DNA of 64,000 bases from Temnopleurus reevesii (GCA_036244855.1 BQKZ01000115.1:115203-179202); one strand, 5' to 3'; shown: positions 11,801 to 22,860, numbered from the stretch's first letter. Notes: generated from the letters alone by a model not told the origin. Made by a program: numbers and translations.

Positions 11801-13404
11801 TATATTTGCGAAATTAGGAGATCAATTTGTGAATATTCTTTTAAAAGTACAGGCAAATGGCAATGTATCTCAATTATTCAGGGTGGCAAATAGCATGGAG
11901 AAAGGGGCTCTTAAACGACCTTGAAAACTTCCTATATCGGGAGCACCTTGAAAGCGTTCGTCTATTTGATCTACGTGACGGTCAAACTAAGGCTTGTTAT
12001 GCTCATATCGTGTTACTCGCTAGTCACAAGGTATGATGTAGCAGAGTTGAGATCATTTTATCGAAATGATATTAACCCGATGAGTACTGGAATCTGCTGG
12101 TGCCCAAAGAAGGTCTTTGGAAATTTCAGAATTAAGTTGATTATTCAAAGTAGATTGTCTTTCGAAATGCTCATCATTCCACTGTATCTTTAAATGAAAT
12201 TCATTAATTGAAATGAGCGGATGTTCTATTGCATATGTCAACATTTTTGTTTTACTTTATTGTGTTTTACATTTTTTTTGTATCCATCTTATATTCAGTA
12301 TGACCTTATACACTTTCTGGTTTTTTTTTTTATTTTGATTACGAAACTCTAACATTACAGTCTCCAAGTAAACTGCGGCATTCGAATAGCCACAAAGACT
12401 ATTGATTTTGGAAGCTTTGAAGATGTATTGTGTAGTTCCGGAATTTTGATGGGTACTGCATGGTAGTACAGATGCAATATAGCACGTGCATTTTCTTGTG
12501 TGTCCTTTTAAAAGCACCTCACGAGTGATAGGTTAGGTCATAATGAACAGTCATGTGGAACAGTGATTAACATGTTCCAGTCCAATAAATATAATTTTGT
12601 GGGGGTGCAAGTTTGGACAAAGTGGGCCCTTTTTGGCAGCCCAATGGTTGACAAAAAACATGTGCATTTAATATATTGTCAACGAGCTGCCACGTGAGAA
12701 AAAAAGGGACATTGCTTCTGATTTGAAGGGGTATTGGTGAGGGGGGCAAGTATTTGTCTGAGGCTGTCGCCGTACCCTGGGAACGAACCTGTCTTTGGTA
12801 GCTCCGTTGCCGATATCTGCAGCGAGAAGCAATAACGGGGGCAGAAGTTCTCTCGGCTAGATGACACTCATCGGTTTCATTGAATCTATTAACAATAAAA
12901 CTTCAGGGAAATGGCTCTTGCATACATAATTACAACAGCGATAGGTCACATTGTAATGTATACATCGTCATTGATACGTTTAGGACTTCCAGGCCAGCCG
13001 AAATTATACGCTGAAGAGAATATATGCAATCATCAGACTCCAGGAGATACGTCAAAACGTCTTGGATATCGTGTCACCTTACACGAATTTCTTTCCCTTC
13101 ATCTTCTTTTTTATTGAATGTTTTTCTTGCGCTCGTATTGATATCGGTTGAGCCATAATGTCGGTCAAAACTATTGACTTTCCCCGATGGTATTTGTTTT
13201 TCATGTTTTTCCTTGACTATTCAATTCAAACTTGTGAGTACGGGTAAGAGTTTCCCCGCAAGCTTTTATTCACAAAAAAAGTTCACCCCGGTGACCTTTA
13301 TGTATTATCTACAAAGAATGAAATACCGATCAATAAAAATTCTAATTTTTGTAACGCCATTTTCAACTTTACAGTAGTCGTTTCCGACGTTCTCATCCAA
13401 TTTC
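11801..13404. other. No gene recognised
   Basis: No family-like ORF and no repeat shared with the rest of the window. Short frames such as 11921-12193 have an amino-acid make-up expected of translated AT-rich DNA. Confidence 0.5.
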
Positions 13405-13432
13405 TTAAATGATGATGATAATAATAATAATG

Positions 13433-13464
<32 letters not shown>

Positions 13465-13687
13465 CATAATAATGTCTTATTTACCCAGGGTAGCCACATT
13501 CAGATGTAAGCTCGCTGCTCTTCCAGCGGGCCCTGCATAACATAAAGTTATTATTACCCGTCTCCTTTCTTAAATGCCGAGCGTCTGGCAAGAAGGCTGA
13601 TAGTCCCATTCTTATAAGTCCTTGGTGTGACTCGGCTGGGGATCGAACCCACGACCATCCGTTCATGGGGCAGACGCTCCAAACATG
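13405..13687 (-). mobile_element. tRNA-derived SINE family B, minus-strand copy
   Basis: On the minus strand it begins near 13687 with GGAGCGTCTGCCCCATGAAC, followed by the B-box-like GGGTTCGATCCCC, then a unique body (CTTGCCAGACGCTCGGCATT), and ends in a long ATT/ATC microsatellite (13408-13465). The copy at 35894-36135 has the same order in the other orientation. The 5' part resembles a tRNA with internal RNA polymerase III A and B boxes. It is non-coding. Confidence 0.85.
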
Positions 13688-14214
13688 AGTGTTTACTATT
13701 CATTTACTATATGTATTCTTAATACAGCAGTATCAGCTGTAGCAACATTAATTGTTTCATTGATAATTCCCATTAGTAGAAACATTTGAAGGGTGTCATC
13801 CTCCCTAACTTATCCAATTTACAATTTAAACGATTTTGCTGTCTACTTCTAGTCAATTCTTTCATATTTTAATGATTTCTTTCAAATTTAATGATTGACA
13901 GTTTCATTGCAGAAAAAGTTCAATATTTTTCATCATTAATGCAATTATTTTAGAACAAAAAGTATGATACTAGAGCTTATTGTGAAAAATGACATTTCCA
14001 ACAGTATACCTGAAAGTTATTCAGTATTCTTGTTGCACTTTGGTTATCCCAAAGACCCTAAATTGTGTCATCATATTAAATTCTTCCAGAATCGATGTTG
14101 TCTTAATATCATATCTCGCTAGACGGTGCCATTCAACTGACATGCTCCGGCAACAGTAGATGTAACTCATTCTATTGTACTGAGCAAGGGATTGCAAGCC
14201 CCCATCACTCTTTA
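13688..14214. other. No gene recognised
   Basis: AT-rich sequence without recognisable structure. Confidence 0.45.
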
Positions 14215-14637
14215 AAGCTGACTCACACCTTTGCGTTTTTAGCCTGCGTCGGTCCAGCATTTTTTTTTTTTTTTAGAATTAAACACGCTCCCCGAGTGAT
14301 AAGTATACGCTGATCAGACGGAGGACTGAGGTTCAGCTTGCGCTCAAGGGTTTGTATGCCAAACGTCTAACGTATGAACTGCGTCTTTGTGCGTCCAGGG
14401 CGGTGTTTCACCAAGTTACGAAATACTGTAAAAGGAACTTTACGCATGTCTGGTATCACTTCTTGTGCTGAATGATCGAAAATCTTACGCGCATTACACT
14501 CATTAACGTCCTCCAGTCTTGCTTAAAGTCGTGCGTAACTTTAAGAACGGTTTGGTCAATCACCGCCCAGCGAGCGTTTTTATTGTCAAAAACGCTGGGC
14601 TGACGCAACCTAACAAGGCAGAGGTGTGAATCGGCCT
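14215..14637. mobile_element. MITE family F2, copy c, interrupted by an F3 element
   Basis: The left terminus AAGCTGACTCACACCTTTGC and right terminus GGTGTGAATCGGCCT are flanked by TTA on both sides (14212-14214 and 14638-14640). The right arm is split after GCGTCCAG by an F3 hairpin (14399-14567) and resumes CGAGCGTTTTT. Without the insert the element has the usual F2 length. Confidence 0.9.
14399..14567. mobile_element. MITE family F3, copy a, nested in F2
   Basis: Starts GGCGGTGTTTCACCAAG and ends ...CAATCACCGCC, flanked by CAG at 14396-14398 and 14568-14570. Intact F2 copies read GCGTCCAGGGAGCG here, so the empty target holds a single CAG. The inner arms carry ACTTTACGCA and TCGTGCGTAA. 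The 3' arm is mutated near its end (TTTGGTCAAT instead of CTTGGTGAAA). Confidence 0.9.
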
Positions 14638-14774
14638 TTAGCCAGTCCAGGCAAGTCAGGCATTGATTGGGTATACGATTGCATTGGAAATGTGGGCTAG
14701 CGGGGTTGCATTTCTTGCACATTTGTTGATTTAGGTTTCACTCTATGCCTTGATGTTCATCCTGCTCGATTTTA

Positions 14775-15013
14775 AGGTCGAAGCAGACCTTTGCGTTTTT
14801 AATCTGCGTCCGCTCAGCGTTTTTAGAAATTAAAAACGCTCCCTGGACGCACGGAGTACGCGGAGCAGGCGGTAGACTGACGTTCGACTTGCACTCAAGG
14901 AGCGTACGCCTACTGTCAATCCTCTGTATGACCTGCATCTGGGGAGCGTTTTTATATTAAAAAAAAAACACTGGGCCGACGCAGGCTAAAAACGCAAAGG
15001 TGTGAGTCAGTCG
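14775..15013. mobile_element. MITE family F2, copy d
   Basis: Flanked by TTA at 14772-14774 and 15014-15016. Arms include TTGCGTTTTTAATCTGCG and AGGCTAAAAACGCAAAGG. It lies only about 140 bp from copy c, so this pair marks a local F2 cluster. Confidence 0.9.
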
Positions 15014-15292
15014 TTAATAAGGAGTATTCTCGATGTATTCTGACATTCTCTCGGATAGATATTTACCCTCCTTCGGTCTCCTCTTGATTAGTTTTCCAAT
15101 CATTACGGAGAGAAACCTCCAACACTGCACCCATGGGGAAAGAGTGTAAAGAATTCATTGTTTGATGTGTTCGGGACAATTAGGATTCTTTCGGTGGGTG
15201 GTGACATTAAAGCTATGCATTATTACTCACCACAATTTAGGATCGTGACCAAAATCATATTCAGATAAAATGAACTTTTAAATTCATATATT

Positions 15293-15475
15293 TAGAATAT
15301 CATATAAACTTTTTTCCGAAAAATTAAGTCGAACGCAAATTCAATGCTGCTCTGTAATGATATTTAAATCGGAACTGCCTTGTGATTGTTGTGTCTGCAC
15401 AGTTGAATACAAGGTGAACAGATCTATTGTCTGTGGCTCACTTTATTTTACGGAAGTAGTTGATATCGTCGTTTA
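15293..15475 (+). repeat. Long direct repeat, left copy
   Basis: Matches 16084-16255 in the same orientation: shared ordered blocks are AAGTCGAACGCAAA/AAGACGAACGCAAA, AAATCGGAAC, TTGTAATTGTT-like, GCACAGTT and CTTTATTT. The copies differ by many substitutions. They bracket a segment with a retroelement-like tail. Confidence 0.75.
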
Positions 15476-16083
15476 GTAATTTCATAGTGTTAATCATAAA
15501 CATTGATGTTATGATTTATTATTATTTTTTTTTTTCTATTTAGGTATCCAGGACAAAATTATTGTAAATATTATTGACTTACATTTCATCGAGCATAAAT
15601 GTTTATCTAGTGCGATTTATGTAAGCGCAATTATTCAACTGATCCGATTTCATGTCACGGAATCCATTCTTAATGGTGATTGACTGCCAAATTATACTTC
15701 GCACCATTAGTTTTCCAGTAATTTATCAAAAATCACTTCACCTCATCTTCTTAGCTTCAACACATTCGTGAATAATTTCGTTGCATTTATTTGTATACAT
15801 TCTTATGGGTCGAGTTGATCGACCGATAACACAATAACACAATAACACAATGCTTCCTGGTGGACCTCTCCTTTTCCAGTTTCTGTTACTATTCATCTTT
15901 TGACAAATATTTCAGTCTATTTTCAGTCTATGAAATTTATCAATTCTGTTGTTTTTGTGTACGACTAAAATATTTTATAAATTATATTGTTATTTTGATC
16001 TACATTGTATTTTGATTTACATTATATTGTTATTTTGATTGTACTGGAAAAGAGAAAAAATAAAATTGAAATTGAAATTGAAA
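15476..16083 (+). mobile_element. Segment between long direct repeats, ending in a TTGAAA tail (possible retroelement 3' end)
   Basis: The last 20 bases are repeats of TTGAAA preceded by AATAAAA, as at non-LTR retroelement 3' ends. It also contains three ATAACACA units near 15827-15850. There is no ORF. Direct repeats of about 180 bp are far too long for LINE target duplications, so the flanks may be an older tandem duplication into which this inserted. Confidence 0.4.
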
Positions 16084-16255
16084 TATAATCTATTTCCGTA
16101 AATTTAAGACGAACGCAAAGTCAATGTTCCTTTTTAATGCTATTGAAATCGGAACCGGCTTGTAATTGTTATATCCGCACAGTTCAATACATGGCGTACG
16201 GATGTATTGTCCATGACCGACTTTATTTAGTAGTTTATATCGTGTTCGATATTCT
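16084..16255 (+). repeat. Long direct repeat, right copy
   Basis: Partner of 15293-15475. It begins directly after the TTGAAA tail. Confidence 0.75.
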
Positions 16256-16994
16256 TTTCAAAATTGTTAATCCATATAACTCGTTGATCCTATACGCAAA
16301 ATGGGTTATATATCACCTCATAAGAGCGCGGATTGAGTGATACAGGAAAACATGCTGAATGGTGTGGTACACTGATAGCTCTGCATATTGTGAGTGTGGA
16401 AAGGGCACTCAGGTTTCGCCTCATGCATCCTCTGTGCTAGGAAACTTGGAAACCTGGTATAAAAGCAGCGTCTGAGCGTAAATGATCTTCGGTTGCTTTG
16501 CCATAATTTACATTTTTTTCTCGGGTCGGCCTTCCGGCTTTTAGTCAAATGTAATAGAGTGTTACGGAACTTTGGTGATGTTATCTTTCCAGGTCATCGT
16601 ATGGTCACAACAATGTGTATGCTATATTATATTGCTAAATGTTTGAATTAAGTAGTGTTCATACAGAATAATTTACTATCTATGTAAAGACTAATTCTTC
16701 CAAATTTGAATGTATTTTCAAGTGTCAGGCAAATTTATGAAGTAAAATCTTACAATCACTAATTTTTAATGAATCTGTCAGTTGTTCTCAGCAAATTCTG
16801 CACATTATACTTTAAAAGAATAGGAATACTAAAACTAATACTTCTAATAGAGACGGGCGTTTCCATATGTTGTTATTGCTCGCATCTTCTATGTTCTAAA
16901 GAATGTCCTGACAACATTACATACTACATGGATTGCGTACGTGTCTCAAAGGAGCCATTTTGTCACGTAATGACACCTTAAGAGTCTTCTCCCG
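16256..16994. other. No gene recognised
   Basis: Short frames only (for example 16769-16981). No repeats were found within the window. Confidence 0.5.
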
Positions 16995-18424
16995 GGGTAG
17001 AGCCAATGTTCACGCACCACTCCAATGTCCGTGAACCTGCCAAAACGAAAGTCGGTCCGCTCACGTTCTGGGTCGTCTTGCACGTAACGTAGCGATCAGT
17101 CGTAGAAGATGATCCCTTGCGCACTCGCACTGTTAACTTGTTGCAATGCGTCCTGATGGCTCAATCGAACCTTTAGGGCATAGAGCTAACGTCTACCCAG
17201 CGTTCATGAAATATGAAAGACGCTCTGTGAACCTAAAATTACAGAGGAAAGATACTTGGCTGATTTTTTTTTAAGTCGTTCGAATGGCACTGGACGTGCG
17301 CATGCGTCAGCTAAGCCTCTTGAATCCGCAATTGTGCGAAAATAAAGGCTTTCAAATTGCATGCACTCTGGAGAACTTTGGGTTTGGGGTTTTACGATTA
17401 ATCGCTATAGTTCGTGTTTCCGGGACTTGTTCTGTAAGATTCTACTTCAAGGTGTGTCACAATGGCTCGAGCCGATGTTCACGGACCATTCCAATGTCCG
17501 TGAACCTGCCAAAACGAAAGTCGGCCCGACCACGTACTGGGTCGCCAAGCACGAAACGCAGCGATTGATCGTAGAAGATGATCCCTTGCGCACTCGCACT
17601 CTTAACTTGTTGCAATGCGTCCTGATGGCTCAATCGAACCTTTAGGGCATATAGCTAACGTCTACCCAGCGTTCATGAAATATGAAAGACGCTCTGTGAA
17701 CCCAAAATTACAGAGGAAAGATACTTGGCTGATTTTTTTTTAAGTCGTTCGAATGGCACTGGACGTGCGCATGCGTCAGCTAAGCCTCTTGAATCCGCAA
17801 TTGTGCGAAAACAGACTGAGGGTTTCAAATTGCATGCACTATGGAGAACTTTGGCTATGAACAGAAGTGTGGAATTGGGTCTTACGATGAATCGCTATAG
17901 TTTGTGCTGCCGGGGCTTGTTGTAAGATTCTGCTTCAAGGTGTGTCACAATGGCTCGAGCCGATGTTCACGTACCACTCAAATGTCCGTGAACCTGCCAA
18001 AACGAAAGTCGGCCCGAACACGTACCGGGTCGCCCTGCACGAAACGCAGCGATTGATCGTAGAAGATGATTCCATACGCACTCGCACTCTTAACTCGTTG
18101 CGATGCATCCTAAAAAATCAATCGAACCTGTAGGCATATATAGAGGTAACATCTGCTAAGCGTTCATAATACGCATGATAGATGCTATACTGATGTTGAA
18201 GTCGTTCAACTTGCAGTTGACGTGCACATGCGTTATCGTAACCTAAGCTTCTTTTGTCAGTAATTGCCCGAAAACAAGTCGCGTCTCTCAGACTCCATGC
18301 ATGTTTGAAACACATTGGCTATAAACGCAAAGATGGGATTGGGTCTTACGATTAATCACAAAACTATGTGTTGTCGGCGCTTGTTCTGTACGATTCTGCT
18401 TTAAGGTGTGTTACAATGGCCGTG
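16995..18424 (+). repeat. Tandem array of three units, about 470-490 bp each
   Basis: Units start at the block GATGTTCACG at about 17006, 17475 and 17963. Units 1 and 2 are close to identical over long stretches; unit 3 diverges in its second half. Each unit contains CGTGAACCTGCCAAAACGAA, GTAGAAGATGAT, a T-rich run followed by AAGTCGTTCGAATGGCACTG, and GGTGTGTCACAATGG. Each also holds a frame of about 60 codons ending at the same stop. Unit 1 has an internal stop in that frame and most differences between units 2 and 3 change the amino acid, so I do not call it coding. I do not recognise the repeat class. Confidence 0.9.
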
Positions 18425-19071
18425 CGCCAAAAACAATGGGAGATCAAAATGTTAATTTGCATATAACACGTTTGAGACAATTTGCATTTCTGACAAACAG
18501 TAGATATCAAACACTCTTTTTTTTTGGGGGGGGGGGGAGTCTTCAAATTTCCTGTCGAAATCGGAAAAAAAAAACTTACCTTGCTGTATTACGAGCATTA
18601 TTAGATTATATTATTTTCCTTGTATATTGATGTCTTACTCAGACTATGGACACGGTGTTCCAGTGTAGGCCTCACTAAATTTCTAAACTATTCCATTGTT
18701 ATTCAGTCCCGGGGCCTTTCGAAAGTTGAAGCAAATGTCTACGACAGTGACATTATACAAACGTACGTTAAGCCCTTAAGAGGTAATTATTTCTTTATAC
18801 TATTCTATTCGTTTGAAAAGCGAAGATTGCCACGAGCATGATTCGGGATTGAATAAAATTTGTCCTGCTATCTTCCTAAGATATGAAACTATGAATCCAT
18901 TATTTTGCTACGCAAGATGGCATAGGAATGTATAAAAAAAAAAAAAATACTGTCTTCAATGATATTGATATATGAAGGTAAAATGGCCAACAGGCGTTGG
19001 GATTGAACGGAATCGTAAATGAGCATATTTCTATCTTATTTACGTTAGATATGAAATAATCAAACCCTAAT
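18425..19071. other. No gene recognised
   Basis: AT-rich sequence with an A run, a T run and a G run (18527-18537). Confidence 0.5.
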
Positions 19072-19217
19072 TAGTGGATTTTCGAAATTGGTGAACGGTG
19101 GCGAGTGAACCAAAGGTGCGCACATGATTTGCGCGCTTGTCATTTGATGGGCAAAACAGATGCGCACTCGTTTCCTTCCGTCCACAAGCCACCGTCAACC
19201 AATTTCGAAAACCCACT
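19072..19217. mobile_element. MITE family F10, copy a
   Basis: Arms AGTGGATTTTCGAAATTGG and CCAATTTCGAAAACCCACT, then an inner inverted pair CGGTGGC/GCCACCG, with TA on both flanks. The centre is rich in TGCGCA words. It is non-coding. It serves as the uninterrupted reference for copy b at 20355-20640. Confidence 0.85.
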
Positions 19218-19701
19218 ATTGTGTATGGTGCTAGGAGTGTAAACTAATTAAGAAGTGGGAGTATAATTTCTTTAATAAGCCCGTTGTCATTTGTAGAGAT
19301 TGGTAAACGTGGACATATCGGTTTTAAGAGCGCTATAAATCGTCAAGTCGTCTGTCTGCCTAAGATGGGAAGCAACCAAGGTATGCTTCTTTTTTTCACC
19401 ATCCTGGAGACAGTGTTTTATGTACAAAAGACACATACCTTCCTCCTTATTGCAATCTATATTTTCCCCCAAGTATGTGTGCGTGGGGGTAGTTTACATA
19501 TCAGGCGTGCGCTTTGGGGCTTTGGGAGACTGGGCCGCCCAGATGGCAGGTAGGTGAGGAAAACTTTAGGTCAAAGTGGTTCGAAATTGCCTAGGGGCGC
19601 AACGTTTGGGCTGAGAACCCTGGATAAAAGCATGTACATGTACTTATACTTCTAAATCAGTTGTAAATCAAGTTTTTAGGTGTATCCCATGAATATTATT
19701 A

Positions 19702-19705
<4 letters not shown>

Positions 19706-19747
<42 letters not shown>
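19706..19747. repeat. AT dinucleotide microsatellite
   Basis: About twenty AT units. Likely polymorphic in length and able to form cruciform DNA. Confidence 0.95.
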
Positions 19748-19750
<3 letters not shown>

Positions 19751-20103
19751 TCTTTCTTGTCGCTGATCAGTTAGTAATGCGAGAAAAGGGTAGCAGAATA
19801 AGCATATTCATGTGAATTCATCTTTAGAATATGTTTCCTGCAATCGAAACGAGCTTTGGTCAGTCTAGTCCGAGTAAAGAGAAGCGATATAGATGTAATC
19901 TGCTACCAGGCTTTATCCGGTTTTACCTTTAAGATGGCTTATTTCAATAGTGAAACATGACAACAATCAATTTTCCGCAAGCTATAAGCACGCCACAGAT
20001 GCTATCGAACTCGACGTTTTACATCAATTCGATTAGCCGACCTGATATTCAATCTGCTCAATACCTTAGCAGTTCACACGCTCAATAACCGATCAAGGAG
20101 ATA

Positions 20104-20215
20104 GTCACGTGGTCGCCACAGGGCGGTCTTCAGGTTTACAGTGAGCTTCTGCAATGTCAAGTAGCGCGCCAAATACGACTTCCGGTCGGGCGGGATGAAA
20201 GAGATTTGGCGCGCT
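20104..20215. promoter_or_regulatory. Promoter-like cluster: E-box, paired E2F-type sites, ETS and GC-box words
   Basis: In a stretch clearly more GC-rich than its surroundings lie CACGTG (about 20106-20111), AGCGCGCCAAAT (20163-20174), ACTTCCGG followed by a GGGCGGG word, and ATTTGGCGCGCT (20204-20215). TTTGGCGC is the known E2F consensus and CCGGAAGT the ETS/GABP consensus. The two E2F-like sites are exact inverted copies 29 bases apart. This looks like a CpG-type animal promoter, but no first exon is recognisable on either side, and the inverted pair could instead be a decayed hairpin element. Confidence 0.4.
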
Positions 20216-20354
20216 TCTCGAAGGATCTTTAACAGCCTTGGGTTGGGAAGTGACCTTACACGGACATGTCTGGAAGTCGTTTTGAGGTAAATGTAGATGG
20301 GAAATGTGACACCGTTCCTTGTAGGGCAGAGAGCGCGAAGTCCGATTCAGTAAA

Positions 20355-20640
20355 AGTGGGTTTTCGAATTTGGAAGACGGTGGCTTGTGGACAGGAGAAA
20401 ATGATTGCTCATCATGTTGTGCGCATAGAATGATGCGCATTGAATGATGCGCACGCCAGATGCGCACTTGTCACTTATTGTGCCCATCTGTCAGGTGGCG
20501 TAGCATAAAAGTGATTGCGATCAATCGCAAGCTTTAGTACATGACTTCCCATAGATTTTAAAGCTTTATGTTACGGGGCTGAGATATGCACTCGTTTTTA
20601 CCCTCCACAAAGCTCTGACCACCGATTTCAAAATCCCACT
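20355..20640. mobile_element. MITE family F10, copy b, interrupted by F7
   Basis: Ends AGTGGGTTTTCGAATTTGG and GATTTCAAAATCCCACT, with TA beside both. Compared with copy a, extra sequence (about 20498-20581) sits between CATCTG and GATATGCACTCG, where copy a reads CAGATGCGCACTCG. The extra part is an F7 element. The left half also contains a local duplication of GAATGATGCGCA. Confidence 0.85.
20498..20581. mobile_element. MITE family F7, copy a, nested in F10
   Basis: Shares GCATAAAAG..., GCGATCAATCGCAAG, GTACATGA and the end CTTTATGTTACGGGGCT with 61237-61347, in the same order. Its terminal arms pair around a GATCAATCGCA centre. The left end is degraded, so the exact junction is uncertain. 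Confidence 0.7.
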
Positions 20641-20667
20641 AGTATTTCCATCGAAAGTAGACGTACC

Positions 20668-20826
20668 CGGGGGTGTTTCATCAAGATTTGTCGCAGCGAC
20701 AAGGAGTCATTTTCCGACAGTTCCCATAGGAACTGTCAGCAATAGTGCTTTTCATCCAATCACAATCAAGGAGTTTGTCAGCGCTGACTAATTGTCTCTG
20801 CGACAAATTTTGATGAAACACCCCCA
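20668..20826. mobile_element. MITE family F4
   Basis: Arms GGGGTGTTTCATCAAGATTT and AAATTTTGATGAAACACCCC, with inner TTGTCGCAGCGACAA-like pairing. A 45-bp remnant with the same TTTCATCAAGATTTGTC end lies at 3060-3105. The GTGTTTCA core of the terminus resembles F3 and F5. Confidence 0.8.
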
Positions 20827-21387
20827 CTTTTGGTCAAACTGCATATCGTGATTGGAAAAACATGGCAATTACTGCCATGTTTCCAAATATTTCCGTATTA
20901 TTCAACTTAAATCAATAATTATTTGCCAAAAAAAATTGTGTCTGGAATTCTATTCCACACGGAGTGAAAATGGCCTCTTTGGAATTATTTTGATAGTATG
21001 ATTACATCGGTTCAAGAAGCTTCAATCTTTCCACGCTGCTTGTTAGTATTTGCATTTTCGTTGATGTTTTAGAATAATCCCTGGCATGTAAGATCACTGC
21101 TCTTTTGCACTTGAAACTCCTATATCGTTACTGGTTAATTGATCATAAGATTGCGCAGAGTATAGATTTTTCTTGGGGGAGGTAGCATCTTAAGTGGTGT
21201 GTTTGGACTTGATTTGAGCACCTGACCACCCACATATGCTAAATGATGCGAGATGTGAGGGTCTTCGATCCCCATGTCTGTGATAAGAGTCGATCATTAT
21301 TTATCGAGCGATGTAGATGTAAACACAAACCTACGCACGTACAGACATATATATGGACGAAAAAGGTGATCGTATACATAACACGTG

Positions 21388-21545
21388 AAAGTTTCGTGGT
21401 GTAATGCTTTTGACTGTCGTCCTTCAATCGCTGGGTCGGCGGTTCGGCTCTCATTGTATCGTTAAAAGTGGCTTTCAGCAACAAATTTTTTCCATACTTT
21501 GCTTCACTCAACCCAGATGCCATGAATTTATTTCCTGAGCAACCG
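21388..21545 (+). mobile_element. Degenerate tRNA-derived SINE (family A-like)
   Basis: Contains a tRNA-like head with an A-box-like CGTGGTGTAATGC and a B-box-like GGCGGTTCGGCTCTC, followed by the body words TTGCTTCACTCAACCCAGATG that match family A (GCTGCACTCAACCC). An irregular ATT/ATC-rich tract follows at 21560-21710. Confidence 0.65.
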
Positions 21546-21559
21546 TTGCCCTAAAATGT

Positions 21560-21715
21560 TGCAGCATTATCATTATTACCATTACCGTTATGACCGTTAT
21601 TATCATTAGAGAGAGTTATCATTATCAGTATCATCATTTTTATCAATAGAATTGTTATTATTATCATCATCCTAAACAATATTACCATCATCATTATCAT
21701 CATTATCTCTATTTC
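21560..21715. repeat. Imperfect TTATCA/ATT-rich microsatellite
   Basis: Alternating ATT, ATC and ACC triplets over about 150 bases, probably the decayed tail of the SINE just upstream. The minus-strand 74-codon frame rich in Ile and Met is its translation and not a gene. Confidence 0.8.
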
Positions 21716-22380
21716 ACAACGCAACATACACGCCAAGTCCAATAAACAATGATAAAAGAACGTACACATAATCAATCAAATAACAAAATATAGCCAATAA
21801 TTTAACTTCAAAAGCAAAATGTAAATCAAAAATAATGAAGAAGACTTGAGAAGAAGATGATAGGAGAACATAAGCGTATGTTGTGTAATCAATGCCCCTG
21901 TTTACTTGACATAGATCAATTACTTTGTTAGTTCAAGAGCGCCACAATTCTTTTGATGTCAATGTTTATCGATGTAACGACCAACTGTATCAATACTCTT
22001 TGCAAAAGGAAATGATTGAGGCATGTCGCTACTTTCTTTAAAGTTATTTTAGTCTTTAGAAGCAAGAGAAGCAACTAAAAATACATGAACTATGTACTAT
22101 TTATTTAGATTGAAAGATCATGGTGTATTTGAAATATGTACTACAAGGCGAGCAAGATAGAAATAACATGCTTTAGGAGTTATACGGGCGTCGATTTGAT
22201 CAAATTCATTAATAACAATTAATTCATTAAACTTAAATAATTTATCCTTATCCTCATAATATTGTTTTATCAAGAATAAACATTTATCTAATGCACAGCA
22301 GCAGCTGCAGCATGGCTCCCTGGTAAAGAAGACATACAGGGCTTGAATATGACCGCTCTTCTTATTCTAACGAAGACAAT

Positions 22381-22418
22381 TAATAAATACATAAATAAAT
22401 AAATAAATAAATAAAACT
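22381..22418. repeat. AAAT microsatellite
   Basis: About eight units of AAAT, partly interrupted at the left end. Confidence 0.9.
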
Positions 22419-22504
22419 AAGAGACTGCCAGTTTGACATGCCGAATTTGGCGTTTTTATGATGAGGTTTTTTTTTTTAATTCTTTGGCAACGGAATTAGT
22501 TCTG

Positions 22505-22590
22505 CAAAAAATAAAGATGATAGTAGTAATTTGCATTTATAAAGCGCCTTTTCGTTAGATTCAAAGCGCATTTTAGGTCAGGTAGAAGAA
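22505..22590 (-). mobile_element. LINE/SINE 3' tail remnant (minus strand)
   Basis: On the minus strand it reads AAAAGGCGCTTTATAAATGC followed by ATTACTACTATC, the same tail structure as the LINE at 487-1285 and the SINE at 29906-30200. Nothing coding remains. Confidence 0.5.
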
Positions 22591-22689
22591 CTACAAAACA
22601 GGTCAACAAATGCATACATGCATAGAAATTCCAAAACGGGTAGCTGGCACAGATATACCAACACTTACTGTTCCGGAATGTGAATGAGG

Positions 22690-22860
22690 TGCATTTTCAT
22701 ATGAATTCAAAGTTTCCATCACAAGTAAACTGCTGAGAGCATGGTTATTGTTGTCATAATTTTTTTTCTGACTTTTGTTCACATGTTTCGTTCTTCACAT
22801 TCAAATATTACCTCATACATATTCCAGAACGGTTGGCATCTCTGCTGGCATCCTCAATAC
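22690..22860 (+). repeat. Dispersed repeat, copy b (partner at 10660-10830)
   Basis: See the partner copy for the shared blocks. The element class is unknown. Confidence 0.7.

Noticed and set aside
15293..16255. LTR retrotransposon (direct repeats of about 180 bp flanking 600 bp)
   Set aside because: The repeats do not begin TG and end CA, no primer-binding site or polypurine tract is seen, and the copies are too diverged relative to the preserved TTGAAA tail.
20105..20467. 120-codon minus-strand frame
   Set aside because: Its N-terminal part is the F10 transposon and the rest is a GC-rich non-coding stretch. There is no family resemblance.
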